Assembly: GCF_963169125.1 (NCBI RefSeq)
Contig: NC_084798.1
Location: 204,161,481-204,225,480 of the forward strand
Length of the DNA stretch: 64,000 nucleotides
DNA from: Humulus lupulus
Lineage: Eukaryota; Streptophyta; Magnoliopsida; Rosales; Cannabaceae
Direction: 5' to 3'
Part shown: piece after piece, positions 22,801 to 36,000 of the stretch
How the letters are laid out: each line of letters opens with the position of its first letter
How positions within the stretch are numbered: position 1 is the first letter of the stretch
The notes under the pieces: generated by a model
The model's input: the letters and a program-made list of their open reading frames with translations, nothing else
Told to the model about the DNA's origin: nothing
Databases searched by the model: none
Made by a program: the position numbers and the translations under genes

Positions 22801-24709
22801 TGTAATGACCCAACTACTCTAGACTTTGGACCATTAACGAAAACTATACATAAACACTAATCCTTAATAAATCTTTACAAGTGAAAAGACCATAACTTTA
22901 TTAAGAAACTTGTAAAAATAAAAGTTAAACTCACATAAAATTCAAGTTAGGATATGGGATCCCATTGTTTTAAAATCAAAACATGACATAATTAAAAAGA
23001 AATTTACATAATAAAATGCAAAAAAATACATGTAAAAACCATGAGAAACAAAACTACATCCTCGAATCGAAACGCTCGGCTCTTGAATCCATTCCGCCTC
23101 AATACACATTCTCCAAGCTTCCAAGAACCTTTCCCGCCACTAAGACTATTTCCCTGCACATATAAACAAAAAGGAATGAGCCTAATGCCCAGCAAGGAAA
23201 ATCTAACATATAACCATACACATAAAATTCATAAGGTAACATAAAACATACTATAACAATTATGTCACATACATACTATAATGGCCATTATTACTTGGGG
23301 TCCCATAAACTAAACAAGTCATATGCCCAATAGATTAGTGGGGTCTTGCTAGCTAAGCAAGTCATATGCCCATATTCTATATGGGGCTTGTTAGTCATAT
23401 GGGTCATATGCCCAAGTCTACAATCATACATATCATAACATATTGCATAACAAAAAATCATAAGATAACATATAAAGCATATAACATATAAATTATATCC
23501 TATTTTCCTTACCAAAATTACCGGGATATGAGGACAGAGTTGGGACTTTGGAACACTCCTAAAAACCATTTATAAAGGGTGAGTAAGTTGAAGAAAAGAA
23601 ATGAAAGGAATGGGAGGACTATATTATTGAGAATATACTTACCAAAACTTATGTGTGAGTTCTTAGATTTCCTAATCAAAATAAAGAATAAGGTTAGAAG
23701 GCTGAGTAGAAGACTATGAGAACTTAAATAAAATAATACCAATGAACTAGAGTGTGGAAATACCTTGAAGACTTATAAGACCAATCTAAACCTTGAACTG
23801 AAATGCTATAAGATCTCACTTCCCAAGTGTTTGATAAGCTTATGATGATCAAGCTTATGATTCCCAACCCAAGTGTTTACACTCTCACACTCGCCTAGCA
23901 ACTTGCAGCCTCTGAACTTAGAGTAATAGATGAATAATGGCTGGGTATAGGTCCTATTTATAGAGTTTAGGAATGAAAAGATCTCATTTAACTTGAATAA
24001 AAATAATGGCTTTTTAAGTGAAAATAATTTGAATTATCGTTCAGCAGAGGCTGAAGACTCGTTCAGAAAGGTGCTGGACTTATCAAGAGGTTGTAGGTTT
24101 GAATGGAGAACGATTTCGAAAACTTTCAAAATGTGCTGAGAGGGGCGATATATTGCCCCCTGTAGGCGATATATCGCCTGGGCCAGTATGCCCGAGGCAA
24201 TCGTGCATCGTTTTGGGTTTTTTGTATCTTCGTGCTGCGATATATCGCCCCCTATAGCTGCGATATATCGGCATACGTTGATTATTTAAACACGAAATTA
24301 CACATTTTTAGCTTAATTTGAATTGATTAAACAGCCTTGACTAAGCCCTTTTACGTTTTCAAAGCTGCTGACTGACCTTAGAGCATTCAAATTTTCCCCT
24401 TAATAAATTTAATCCTCAAAATACTTAATCATTAATAACCCATACATAACATGTGCTATTATCTAATTGGTTCTTATCTAAACCTTATAATATAATAAAT
24501 ATTATCCTCAATATCAGTCATATTAATCAAACCTTAGGTTAAAATTAATATTCCTAAACTATAGGTTAAACTTAGAAAATCTACAAGTACTACTATGAGT
24601 GTCCAAATAAATCCCGGTCTGAACCAAAAATCCACAGTCATAAAGATAATACTATTATTACTATTATACTACTATCTAACTTAGCTAAGTAAAGTTCTTG
24701 GACTCTACA
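22801..24709 (-). mobile_element. Solo LTR, minus orientation, nested in the preceding solo LTR
   Basis: The 1909-bp segment starts TGTAATGACCCAAC and ends GACTCTACA on the plus strand, flanked by TGCAT on both sides (22796-22800 and 24710-24714). The minus strand starts TGTAGAGTCC and ends GGGTCATTACA, and carries TTCCTTGCTGGGC with GTGCAGG (near 23200-23150) and a GGTAAGGAAAATAGG donor-like site near 23512. It is thus another Tekay-type LTR in reverse orientation. No coding sequence is present. Short ORFs inside it are not supported. Confidence 0.85.
24140..24275. repeat. Array of GCGATATATCGC palindromes in the innermost solo LTR
   Basis: Three perfect or near-perfect GCGATATATCGC sites (about 24166, 24237 and 24261) and one decayed site (GCGATATATTGC at about 24146) are paired with CCCCCTGTAG or CCCCCTATAG. 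Each is a 12-bp perfect palindrome. Confidence 0.85.
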
Positions 24710-26164
24710 TGCATGTTGGATGTTTAAATGTAATGCATGTGATGCACGAGAAACAAGTGATTAGGGCATGCTGTGAATATTGAATATGAGATTGATCAGA
24801 GCTTGTGCCTCTGTGTTTATGCATGATCCTAGTTTTGCTAGCAATTATTAAGTAAGCATGTTGAATGCCCTGTATTTGGATATTTGACATATGATATATG
24901 TTTGGTAGCATTGCTTACTTGTATATGGTACTGACTGGTCAGGGTCGGCACTGTTCGCGTATTACTGACCTGAGAGTCAGAAACAGCATAGCGTCATGAA
25001 CGTAGGGCAGATAAAAGATTAGATCTAATCGATTTCAGCGTTGAATGAATCTAGGAGCATTGATGTTGGACTGACCCCAAGGTTGATGAAAATTCTAAGT
25101 GCTTGACTAGTCTAGGCTGGTTACTCAGAGCCAGGGCCAAAGGCTTAGGTGACTGCTTGTCACATGGCTAGGGAGCGAAATCCCACAGTTGTGACTCTAT
25201 GATCATGTGATAGGTTATATTGGTGACTAGTTCATCGAACACCTATCTTATTTAAGCTAGTGAAATGATCACTTATCTATAAAGCCCAGGTGACCCCATC
25301 GTCACATCTCTAATGGAAACGGAACCCACTTTAGTGACTATTACAATTGTCACTCTTTTATTTAGAGCTATAAGCCCGGTATTGTTACCGAAACCACCAG
25401 TGTTAAATCACTCATCTGATTAGGATTGGCTTGATATTCATCCACTCAGGAGGGCAGGATTCCTTATCCTGGATACCCATCATTACGTGAATCTATTTGC
25501 TTGCTTGAATAGGGCTATATTTGCTAGGCGTGTGCCTTATGACTTGATGACATGTTATTACTGATCATGAGCATATTAAGTTTTCTTGCTGGGCTTCGGC
25601 TCACGGGTGCTATGTGGTGCAGGTAATGGCAAAAGAAAGCTGGACCATCCTTGAGTTGGAGAGCTTAGGTGATGATGTGTACATATGCAGCTGCTCGACC
25701 ACCACGACCGAGGTTTGAAGAGGAACTAGGGTTAAACCCTGTTTTGTCGCTTAGATTGGTTGGTTGTAAATATTTTCTTGTAATAGACCTTTAAATTATA
25801 TTTTGGGATCCCAATGTATACAGTAAACGTTCTAATGAAACGTTATATCTTAACCAAAAAATTTAATCCCTAAACCGCTAATCATACTTAGTTACACGAT
25901 TTTGGCCAAATGACTCGATTAGCGAGTTTAGCACTGTTTATAAGGCATACCGTAACAGTCCCTGGAGTTTAGGGCCTTATAATTATTATGTGATACATGC
26001 TAAGTGCTAAATGCTATAATCATGTATCTGTTTGTATATTTGTATGACTGTGGAATATAATAATTATCTGCTTGTTCTTGGACCGTAAGGCGGCAAAAGG
26101 TTTAGTTATCACTACCTGACTGGCCGTATTGACTATTGTTTCAGCAATGTATAAATTGATAAGA

Positions 26165-27256
26165 ATGAATCCAGGACAGACAGATACGTCAGCTGGCCAG
26201 AGTGATCAAGGCCAAAATAATAATAATTAGGGTCAAGAGAATGACCAGGGACAGATTCCACAGCCAGCTCCTGCAAACTGGCAGTAGTTGTTTTATGATC
26301 TGCAGGCTACAGTGTTGAGGCAGGGAGAAGAACTCCACCTCCTGAGACAGCAGCAAGCTCCTACAGTAGCCAGTGTATCAGAGGCACCTCCTGTATCAGT
26401 GCCAGCAGCGGAGCAGCTGCCTGAGGTTGGTAATAAATGGGAGCCTCTCTATGAAAGGTTTAGAAAGCAGCAACCTCTAGTTTTTTAAAGCAGTGCAAAT
26501 CCTGCCAAAGCTGAGCAGTGGATAAGCATGATTACCACCATCCTGGACTTCATGAGGGTGACTGGTAATGAAAGGTTGGCTTGTGTCACATATATGTTTT
26601 GGGAGGATGCTCGAGTTTGGTGGGTGGTTGTAACCCAGACCAGAAACGTCAATGCCCTGAGTTGGGAAGAGTTTCAGACTTTGTTAAATGAGAAATATTA
26701 TAATGATGCCCTCAGGGTGGCAAAAGCTAAGGAATTTATTAGATTAATTTAGGGAGGTTTGTCAGTGACTGAGTATGCCCTGAAGTTTGATCGATTGGCA
26801 AAGTTTGCCATGGAGCTGGTGCCCACTGATAGGACCAGGAGGGAGAGATTCCTTCAGGGGCTACAGCCCAGATTAGCCCGTGATGTATGCATTACCACTG
26901 TGGCTGGGGTTACTACCTATGCACAGGTGGTCGAGAAGGTACTCACAGCTGAGAGTGCAGAGAATAAGATCTGGCAAGATAGTGCAGCCAGAAAGGATTT
27001 CAGAAGGACAGGTCCTCCATTTGTGGGTTCTGGTAGGGGTGGAGGCCCCAGTGATCAAAAAAGGAAGGTTCTTGACACCTTCCCAGTTCCAGGTCCTGAT
27101 AAGCGACTTCGTGGTGTTTCAATGGGTCGTCTAGGTGGTAATGAAGCCTGGAAGTCTTATCCTGAATGCCCTAGGTGCAAGAAGTGCCATTTGGGAGAGT
27201 GTAGGGCAAGGGCCTGCTTTTCATGTGGAGTAATGGGCCATCTTAAGAAGGACTGA
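26165..27256 (+). pseudogene. gag of the Tekay element (decayed)
   Basis: The ORF starts MNPGQTDTSAGQSDQGQ. It passes a coiled, Gln-rich N-terminus (FYDLQATVLRQGEELHLLRQ), the retrotransposon Gag core (AEQWISMITTILDFMRVTGN ... FWEDARVWW ... ALSWEEFQTLLNEKYY) and a zinc knuckle ([13 protein letters not shown], whose last Cys codon has become TGA at 27254-27256). In-frame stops occur at 26228 (TAG), 26285 (TAG), 26486 (TAA) and 26750 (TAG). Gag forms the virus-like particle and packages the RNA. This copy cannot do so. Confidence 0.88.
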
Positions 27257-27296
27257 AGAAGAACCCAAGAAAGCGAACAGCTCGGCCCCAGCTCGA

Positions 27297-30200
27297 GTGT
27301 TCGCGTTGACACAAGCAGAAGCTGAGGCTTCTCTCTCAGTAGTTACAGGTCAGCTTCTTAGTGCTGGAACCCCTTATAATGTTTTAATTGATTCTAGTGC
27401 TACACATTCTTTTGTTGCTAGTAGAATTATTGATAGACTGTGTATACCCTGTGATTTTTATGCTGTGGGATTTGGAACTTTATTACCCACTGGGGAATTA
27501 GTGGTGTCCAAGAGATGGGCCAGATCTTTGCCAGTGACAGTGGAGGGCAGAGAGTTGTCAGTGGATTTGATAGAGTTGGTTATGACTAACTTTGACATGA
27601 TATTGGGTATGGATTGGTTGGTAAAGTATGGGGCAACCATTGATTGCAGAAGGAAGATGGTCACCTTTGAGCCTGAAGGTGAGGATCCTTTTGTGTTTGT
27701 TGGTACTGTGCATGGACCTCGCATGCCTATGATTTTTGTATTGAGGGCTAGAGATCTACTGCAAGAGGGTTGCAATGGATTCTTAGCCAGTGTGGTTGAT
27801 ACCACCCAGGTCATGCCAGTGAGACCAGAAGAGACCAGATTAGTTTGTGAATTCCTGGATGTGTTTCCAGAATATTTGTCCGGCTTGCCGCAACATAGAG
27901 AGATAGAGTACATGATAGAACTGGCACTAGGGACGGAGCCAGTGTCTAGAGTACCTTACAGAATGGCCCCAGCGGAGTTGAAAGAATTAAAGGTACAGTT
28001 GCAAGAGCTGTTAGATTTAGGTTTTATCAGACCTAGTTTCTCACCTTGGGATGCGCCAGTTCTGTTTGTAAAGAAAAAGGATGGTTCTCTGAGGATGTGT
28101 ATTGATTACAGAGAACTAAATAAGCTAACAATCAAGAACAAGTATCCTTCGCAAGGGATAGATGATCTATTTAACCAGTTGCAAGGTAAGAAGGTATTCT
28201 CCAAGATCGACCTTCGTTCTGGTTATCATCAGTTGAGGGTCAAGGAGGGAGATATACTGAAGATTGCTTTTCGTACTAGGTATGGGCATTATGAGTTCTT
28301 AGTCATGTCTTTTGGATTGACTAATGCCCCTGCTGCCTTTATGGATATGATGAACAGAGTGTTCAAGGATTATCTGGACCAGTTTGTGATCGTCTTCATC
28401 GATGATATCCTGGTATATTCTCAGTCTGAGTCAGAGCATGAGCAACATCTGAGGTTGGTTCTACAGAGACTGAGGGAATACCGATTGTTTGCAAAGTTTA
28501 AGAAATTTGAGTTCTGGTTATCTCAGGTATTCTTTCTTGGGCACATTGTCAGTAAAAAGGGGATTAAGGTAGATCCAACAAAGATTGAGGCAATTAGAGA
28601 TTGTCCAAGGCCAAAGAATGCTTCTGAGGTTAGAAGTTTCCTTGGATTGGCAGGTTATTATAGGCATTTCGTGGAAGGGTTCTCAAAGATTGCTACTGCA
28701 TTGACTGAGCTGACACGCAAGAGTCAGAAATTTGTGTGGTTAGATAAGTGTGAGAACAGCTTCCAGGAACTGAAGCAGAGATTAATTACAGCTCCAATTT
28801 TGAGTCTTCCAACAGACCAAGAGAAGTTTGTGATTTGCTACTATGCTTCTCATCAGGGTTTGGGCTGTGTTCTGATGCAGTTAGATAAGGTAATTTCTTA
28901 TGCCTCACGATAGCTGAAGGAGTATGGAAAGAGATATCCCACTCATGATTTAGAGTTGGCGGTTGTGGTCTTTGCTTTGAAGATATGGAGGCATTATCTT
29001 TATGGGGAGAAGTGTGAGATTTATACAGACCACAAGAGCCTGAAATACTTCTCCACGCAGAAATATTTGAATATGAGACAAAGGCGTTGGCTGGAGTTAG
29101 TAAAAGATTATGATTGTGAGATTTTATATCATCCAAGAAAAGCCAACGTGGTAGCTGATGCTTTAAGCCAAAAGGGTCTGGGGCAGATTTATAGTGCGAG
29201 GCTGATAGCCAGAGAGTTAGCTAATGATATGACCAAAGCTGGTGTAGAGTTTCTGTTGGGCCAGTTGGCCAATATTACGCTATAGTCTACGCTGTTAGAG
29301 AGAATTAAGGAGGGGCTGGAGCATCCAGAGATTATAAAGTGTCTGATTTTGGCTTATTGAGATACAAGGGGCGGATATGTGTTTCGTTAGACACTGCTAT
29401 GAGGTGAGAGATTCTGGATGAATCTCATACTACACCTTACTCCTTGTATCCAGGCACCACGAAGATTTATCAGGATGTGAGATCGTTGTATTGGTGGCCG
29501 GGGATGTAGTGGAATATGTGGCTAAGTGCTTGACATGTCAGCAGGTCTAGGTGAACATTAGAGGCTGGCAGGGTTATTGCAGCCTCTGGATATCCCAGAG
29601 TGGAAATGGGAAGACATCACGATGGATTTCGTGGTGGGACTACCCAGGACTGTTAGTCAGCATGATTCTATTTGGGTTATAGTGGATCGCTATACCAAGT
29701 CAGCTCACTTCTTGGCAGTAAGGACTACATATACAGTTGATCAGTATGCAGATCTCTATGTGAGAGAGATTGTGTGTCTCCATGGAGCGCCGAGGTCGAT
29801 TGTGTCCGATCGGGACCCCACTTTTACTTCCAAGTTCTGGGGGAGTTTGCAGAAGGCCATAGGAACACAGTTGAAGCTCAGTACTGCTTATCATCCTCAG
29901 ACAGATGGGCAATCTGAGAGGATGATCTAGATATTGGAAGACATGTTGCGAGCATGTGTGCTGGACTTTGGTGGATCTTGGAGTAAGTATCTACCTTTGA
30001 TAGAGTTTTCTTACAACAACAGTTATCAGTCTACCATTGGAGTTGCACTTTATGAGATGTTGTATGGTAGGAAGTGCAGATCTCCCATTCATTGGGATGA
30101 GACAAGTGAAAGGAGATACTTGGGTCCTGAGGCAGTTTAGAGGACCAGTGATGCCATTGAAAAGATTAGAGCTCGCCATGGAAAGGGGTGAGGAGATTTG

Positions 30201-30667
30201 GGAAGAAGAGCTACACAGATCTCAAGCATAGGAATGTGGAGTTTCAAGTGGGAGACTATGTCTTCCTTAGAGTCTCACCATGGAAAGGGGTGAGGAGATT
30301 TGGGAAGAAGGGCAAGCTGAGACCTAGATTCGTAGGTCCATTTGAGATCCTGGAGAGGATTGGTCTGGTCGCTTACAGGTTGGCCTTGCCACCGGCGTTG
30401 TCATCCGTGCATAACGTGTTTCATGTTTCAGCTCTTCGGAGGTATGTATCTGATGTGACTCATGTTTGGAGCTATGAAGATCTGGAGCTTGAGGCAGATC
30501 ACTCCTTTAAAGAGCAGCCAGTCCAGATACTTGACAGGAAGGACAAGGTCCTCAGAAATAAGACGATACCTTTGGTTAAGGTATTGTGGAGGAACAGCAA
30601 GGTCGAGGAAGCGACCTGGGAGCTGGAGTCAGATATGCAGAGTCAGTATCCCGAGCTGTTTAGGTAA
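27297..30667 (+). pseudogene. pol of the Tekay element: protease, RT, RNase H, integrase, chromodomain (decayed)
   Basis: The longest frame (27297-28913) holds the protease motif [11 protein letters not shown] (usual D-S/T-G-A, here with Ser for Gly) and RT motifs [40 protein letters not shown] and FIDDILVYS. RNase H follows at 28914-29180 with TDHKSLKYF and [12 protein letters not shown]. Integrase covers about 29430-30140 (DFVVGLPRT, IVSDRDPTF, HPQTDGQSERM). The C-terminal part (30188-30667) has FHVSALRRYV and a chromodomain with QILDRKDKVLRNKTIPLVKV and ATWELESDM. The chromodomain is thought to guide integration to heterochromatin. Stops at 28911, 29283, 29928 and 30138, all TAG, plus frame disruptions near 29360-29575 and 30140-30190, disable it. 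Confidence 0.92.
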
Positions 30668-30703
30668 ATTTCGAGGACGAAATTTCTGTAAGGAGGGGAT
30701 AGT
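30668..30703 (+). promoter_or_regulatory. 3' hairpin and polypurine tract of the Tekay element
   Basis: Right after the pol stop is a perfect hairpin, AAATTTCGAGGACGAAATTT (8-bp arms around AGGA), then AAGGAGGGGATAGT immediately before the 3' LTR. The latter is the polypurine tract. The hairpin is a recurrent feature of this group in my experience, with no assigned role. Confidence 0.75.
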
Positions 30704-32996
30704 TGTAATGCCCCAAAATCCCTAATGCGGTTTAATGGCTGGATTGTAGGCTGGGAGGGCCATAATTGTTTTATTATGCCATTAAATGATTATGTGCATG
30801 TTTGTGTAAATTATATTATAATATGATGTTAAGTGCATGCATGTGGGCCCACATTTGTTTATTAGGGTATTTTGGAAATTTTTCCCGATGATGGCATATT
30901 TGTGTATTTTGGTGCATATTGTGATTTATGAATGAGATCCCATTATTATGGAGATATATTCGAGCTATTCAGCATGAGACGGTCTTATGTTGCAAATTAG
31001 CGGTTTTGTCATAACGGGGTCAATTGTTGGGATATTGGATAATGAGAATGTTTATTTGATGATATATTGGGAGTTATTGAGACAAGGAGGAAATTCTGGG
31101 AGTTTTGACTATTCTACCCCCGGGGATGTTTTTGGGACCCCGAGCATTAGGTTTTATTTAAGGTTACTTAAGCTTGAAGTAGTCTGTCAAAAGGAACCTT
31201 ATGTTAAAATACTTTCTCTCTCTCATATTATCCTTTGTGGCAATTTCGAAGAAATCTTGAGTTCTAGGAGACGGAATCAAGCGAGGATCGAGGCATAGCG
31301 ATCCTAGGAAAGATTAGAAGCTTCTTGACCGAAGGATTTCGCGAGAAACAGCCCAAACAAAGGTAATTCATCAAGCTTTAAGTTTTGAGTTTTAGAGTTT
31401 TTAATCTTTGATTTGGATTTTGTGTGTCGATGAGTTTTTGATTCATTTGAGCCTTGGGATTTGATGATTTTGGATCATTGGAATGTTTGGGAACTTTGAT
31501 TTTGGATTTGGAGATGTTAAGGTATGTTTTTGGGAAGTTTAGGATGTGAGAAATCGGAGTTATGGCTAGTTCCCAAGTGGGGGCCGCGGCCCTATTGGCC
31601 CAAGCTCGAAGCTGAAGAAGATGGGTTTTGGGTATGTTGGGGGCCGCAGCATTGGGTGTAGTGCTCCGCGGCGCTTGCTCCTAGTTTGGCAGGGGGTCAT
31701 GGCTCAGGTTTTTGGGGTTGCGGCTCGTGAAGGTTTTTGAGGCCAAATGGGTGTTTTGATCATGGGAACTCAACCTTAGGCCTCGGGATCATTCCTACTA
31801 CTCGGTTTAGTGGGATTCGATATCCCGGAGGCTAGGTCGTGGTTCGGGAACCTTTGTTGTTTATTTTATTAAAGGAATCCTATATTTGGTTAGGACTAGG
31901 AGACTGCTAAAGGACTAAAAGTCAGATCGTTCTCAAGGGTCGTTCTTTTATTCATTCTCGCTTGAATCAGAGGTAAGAAAACTGCACCCTGTGTATATGA
32001 CATGCGTGGTTGTTAAATGTGGACATTGATTGCATATTAAATGCTTAGCAAATCTTGCTTATTTGTGTATGGCACTAACTATTCAGAATCGGCACTGGTC
32101 GCGTATTACTGACCTAAGAGTCAGGAACGGCATAAGCGTCAAGAACGCAGAGCCGATAAAAGATTAGATCTAATCGATATCAGCATTGAATGACTGTAGG
32201 AGCATTAATGCTGGACCAACCCTAAGGTCGATGAAAATTATAAGCGCTTGTCTAGTATATGACTAGTTACTCGGAGCCAGGGCCTAAGGCCTAGGTGACT
32301 GTTTTGTCACGTGGCTAGGGAGCAGAATCCCATGGTTGTGACTCTATGGTTATGCGGTAGGTTATGTTGGTGACTAGTCCATCAAGCACCTATCCTGTTT
32401 AAGCTAGTGAAAGGATCACTTATTTGTAAAGCCCAGGTGACCCTATCGTCACATGGCTAATGGGAATGGATCCCACCTTAGTGACTTTTACAATTGTGAC
32501 TCCTTTATTTTGGATTGAAAGTCCTGAATTATTATTATGATCATTGTTGATATTATATTCATGCAGTTTTGTGTTTTCTTGTTGGGCTTTGGCTCATGGG
32601 TGCTATGTGGTGCAGGTAAAGGGAAAGAAAAGTTCACCCAGCCTTGAGTGGAGAGCTTAGGTGGTGATGTGTACATATGCAACCGCTTGACCACCACGGC
32701 CAAGGAGTTCTCGAGGGAACTAGGGGGTTTACCCTATTTTTGCCACTTAGATCGGCGGGTTGTAAATTTTATAATGTCGTGACCATTTTGCATTGTAAAT
32801 AACTGGTAAACGTTTTTATGGGCCCATGAACAGTTTTATGTTTTTAATAAAATATATCATTTCCTTTTGATTGGTTTTCCACCTTAACCTATTAATAACA
32901 CCTAGAAGCACGTTTTTAACCAAAGAACTCGGGTAACGAGTTAAATTCACAGTTCAAAGTTCACCGTAACTGTCTTGGGGTAACCAGGGCGTTACA
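30704..32996 (+). repeat. 3' LTR of the Tekay element
   Basis: About 2293 bp, begins TGTAATGCC and ends GGGCGTTACA. It pairs with 18812-21116. The intron-like module lies at 31973-32615, with the same splice-like ends as in the 5' LTR. Confidence 0.92.
31580..31740. repeat. GC-rich palindrome island in the Tekay 3' LTR
   Basis: Counterpart of 19690-19860, with GGCCGCGGCC, GGCCGCAGC, CTCCGCGGCGC, GGTCATGGCTC and GTTGCGGCTCG. The sites have decayed independently in the two LTRs, mostly by C-to-T or G-to-A changes. Confidence 0.7.
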
Positions 32997-33001
32997 TTCT
33001 T

Positions 33002-36000
33002 ACCCACCTTCACCACCTTTGTGACATCTACTACATCGAGCTTAACCTCCTCGAGCTCTTCCAAAGGTTCGAGATCGGCCCTCTCATCTACTCTGGGATC
33101 GATCTCCTCATCAATTTCAAAAATGGGTTTATTTATTTCTTGGATAACTACAAGGGCTTGCGCACTTGTCTGACTTTTTCCTCGTATGGAAATGTAATAA
33201 CACTCCCTTCTTGCGAGCTGGTCTCCTTTCAGCATCCCGATGCCACTAGAGGTCAGGAACTTGATGGCCAAATGCCTAATAGACGACACTGCCCCAGCCC
33301 AATCAGGGTGGGTCTCCCAAACAGTACGTTGTAGGATGATGGGAGGTCCACCACGACAAATTCCATCATCTTGTTTACTGAGACTGGATAGTCTCCCAAG
33401 GTTACAGGGAGTTTGATGGATCCCATACAGGCAATCCCTTCTCCTGAAAAATCGTACAACATTGTTGCACATGCATTCAAATCGTGAAGTGCGAGTCCCA
33501 TCTTTTCTAGAGTGGATTTGTAAAGGATATTCACTGAGATCCCATTATCAATCAGGACTCGGAGTACCCTCTTGTTCGAGAGCTGGAGTGTAATGACCAG
33601 GGGTTTTTTATGAGGAAATTGGACATGTGACGCATCCTCTTCGGTAAATGTTATGGGTTGAGTTTCAACCCGTTATTGTTTTGGAGCTCGCGGCTCAGGT
33701 TCGTAAGGAGAACCGTCTCCGGTCTTGAGCTCATTTACGTATCTTTTCTGGGCATTCCTACCCAAACCTGCGATATAAGGTCCCCCCGAGATGGTTTCTA
33801 CATCTTCTCCATCAATCGGAGGGGGTCTCTCATCCTCCCTAGCTCAGGAGTTATTGTGTTGGGCAGGCTGGGCGACTACTGCCCTCTGACTTTTCGATGC
33901 TTGATTGGGATTTCGGTTTCTGACATATTGACCGAAATATCCCCTCGAGATCAAACCTTCAATCTTGTTCTTTAATTGCCGACACTCATCGGTTGTGTGT
34001 CCAATTTCTCTATGGAATCTACCATATTTATTTGATTACATTTTCGCCTTTTGATTCCTCATGGGGTCAGGTCGTCTGAACGGGACCTGGTTTTCATTGG
34101 CCAGGTAAATATTCTCCCGAGACTCATTGAGCTCGGTATACACCTTGTATACGGAGAAGTAGCTATCCCTTTTCTTCTTTTTACCTCCATCAGCCTCGGG
34201 GTTATTCCCTTCGTTCTTCTTCCTTTTAGAAGGGTTATCCCCAGAGGGTTTTGAAGTTGATGGGGTCACCGAGGTCAAGGCAGAGTTCACATTTATCGTT
34301 GTAGTTATGGGTGGAGAGGTCAGGTTCAATGTTAACCTTGCCTCTTCTACATTGATAAATCTCTGGGCCCTCCGATTGAACTCGGTTAGTGACCTGATAG
34401 GTTTCCTTTGTAAATCTTCCCAAAGGGGACTTCCTGGCAAAATACCTGCTCTAACGGCCATCAGACGGCCGTTATCGTCGACATTCTGAGCTCGGGCTAC
34501 TTCTAGGTTAAACCTTATGAGGTAACCCTTTAATGTCTCGTCTTGCTCTTGTCGGACATTGGTTAAGGCTGAGGCCTCGAGCCTGATGCCAACCATAGCC
34601 TTAAATTGCTTCTTAAAGTCTCTAGCTAATTGATCCCAGGACAAGATCGAACTTCTAAACTTCTCAAACCAGTTTTTTGCTAGTCCTGAAAGTGTGGCTG
34701 GGAACATCATACATCTGAGCTCGTAGCCAACATTGTTGGCTCGCATGATGGTGTTGAAGGTACTTAGATGACTATACGGGTCTGAGTTTCCATCAAATGA
34801 TGGGACATGGGGTATTCTGAATCCCTGAGGAAACGGAGTGCAATATGCGGGGCAAAAGGCTCGAGCTCCTCATCGAAATCTTCAGCCTTGTCTCTGTTAC
34901 GCTCATCTTGCAGGAGCCTGAATGCTCTTTCTAACTGGTCAATCCTTTCCTGGACTAAATCCATTGGGGGTCGAGCTTGGACTTGAGGGGGCTAGTTATC
35001 GTTAATAAAAACTCCAGTTCCCTATCTTGGTATAGGGTTATATACTGGTTGTTTACGGCCATTCAGATGGTCACGCAGATCATGATTCAGGGGATTATCT
35101 CGCCCTCGGATTTTGGTTTAGATGATCCCGTAGATTAGGGTGATTCCCTCAATTCCTTGTATGCCTCGGCTCAGTGTTATAAATGCTTGTTGACCGAGTG
35201 TAGTCCGAGTTTTCACTTACGTAACTTGTAGCCCTCTCTGGAGGTGTGGCTCGACAATTACGAGGTGGATCCCCTGCTGGCCTCCTTGTTCTAGAAATTT
35301 GTGATCTTGACACTTGGCTTCCCAAAGGCTAAGGTGCTCTGCGATCTCAGGTAGCCTCCCTTTCGCTCCCATGTCCAGGCCTAGCCTGTCGGTTTCCATC
35401 TCGACTGCCACTACGAGATGGCCTCTGTGGTGCAGGTCATGGGACCTCTCAGACTGGCGAGGGGTATCTTTTTGGTGATGGTGGATGCCTTATGGGCGAT
35501 GGTGGCTGTCTCCCATTGTCGGGCCTAGATGGCCCAGAATTTTCCCAGACAGGCTCCAGGTTGTTTCTTGTAGTATCAGGATTCGGGTTCTGAGCCACTG
35601 GAGGGGTTCGATTATTACCCGTTCCTATTGATAATTCTGGAGTTGGGTTGGTAGTGGCCTCAGCCCATGTACTCCTCCAGGGCCTCGGCTGATTCGGTCG
35701 CGATGCTTGTTCCGCCCTCCTGGCGACTGTGCTCCCACAGGGGCGTCCTCAAGGCCTCCGGGGAGGTGCTTGGGATTCAGCTGCCTGTCTGACTAATTTT
35801 TCATTACATTTTTTCGCCTCTACCAATTGTTTGCACAAATGACGATTTTCAAGTTCCACGATAGAAACATATCTTTCAGGGTTGTAGTATAAATCCTTAT
35901 CAGGCCTGGGAGCAGGTGGCCCTCGAGAATTGGATGAATCATTCCTTTCCTCAGGGTCCGGGTCCACCATAGGCTGCTTTCCCGGTCGTCGGGGATATTC

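Larger units (their letters stand above)
21384..25981 (+). mobile_element. Solo LTR of a second Tekay-type family, nested in the Tekay leader
   Basis: The segment starts TGTAATCCCCCAAAATCCC and ends GGGCCTTATA (a decayed GTTACA end). ATTAT flanks both ends (21379-21383 and 25982-25986). Without its own nested insertion it is about 2.7 kb, the length of a single LTR, and it contains no coding sequence. It shares the intron-like module and the TAGATCTAATCGAT segments with the Tekay LTRs, but the rest has diverged, so it comes from a related family. Confidence 0.88.
18812..32996 (+). mobile_element. Tekay-type chromovirus (Ty3/gypsy) nested in element A
   Basis: LTRs of about 2.3 kb (18812-21116 and 30704-32996) start TGTAATGCC and end GGGCGTTACA. 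The duplication TTCTT flanks both ends (18807-18811 and 32997-33001). Directly after the 5' LTR is TTGGTATCAAAGTG, the usual initiator-methionine tRNA site of this group with one change. Gag (26165-27256), pol (27297-30667) with a C-terminal chromodomain, and a purine tract before the 3' LTR are in order. The element is interrupted by a 4.6-kb solo LTR at 21384-25981 and is inactivated by many stop codons. Confidence 0.93.

Noticed and set aside
27458..27913. Minus-strand frame (151 codons) opposite the Tekay protease/RT
   Set aside because: It lies completely inside the sense pol frame and has no known motif.
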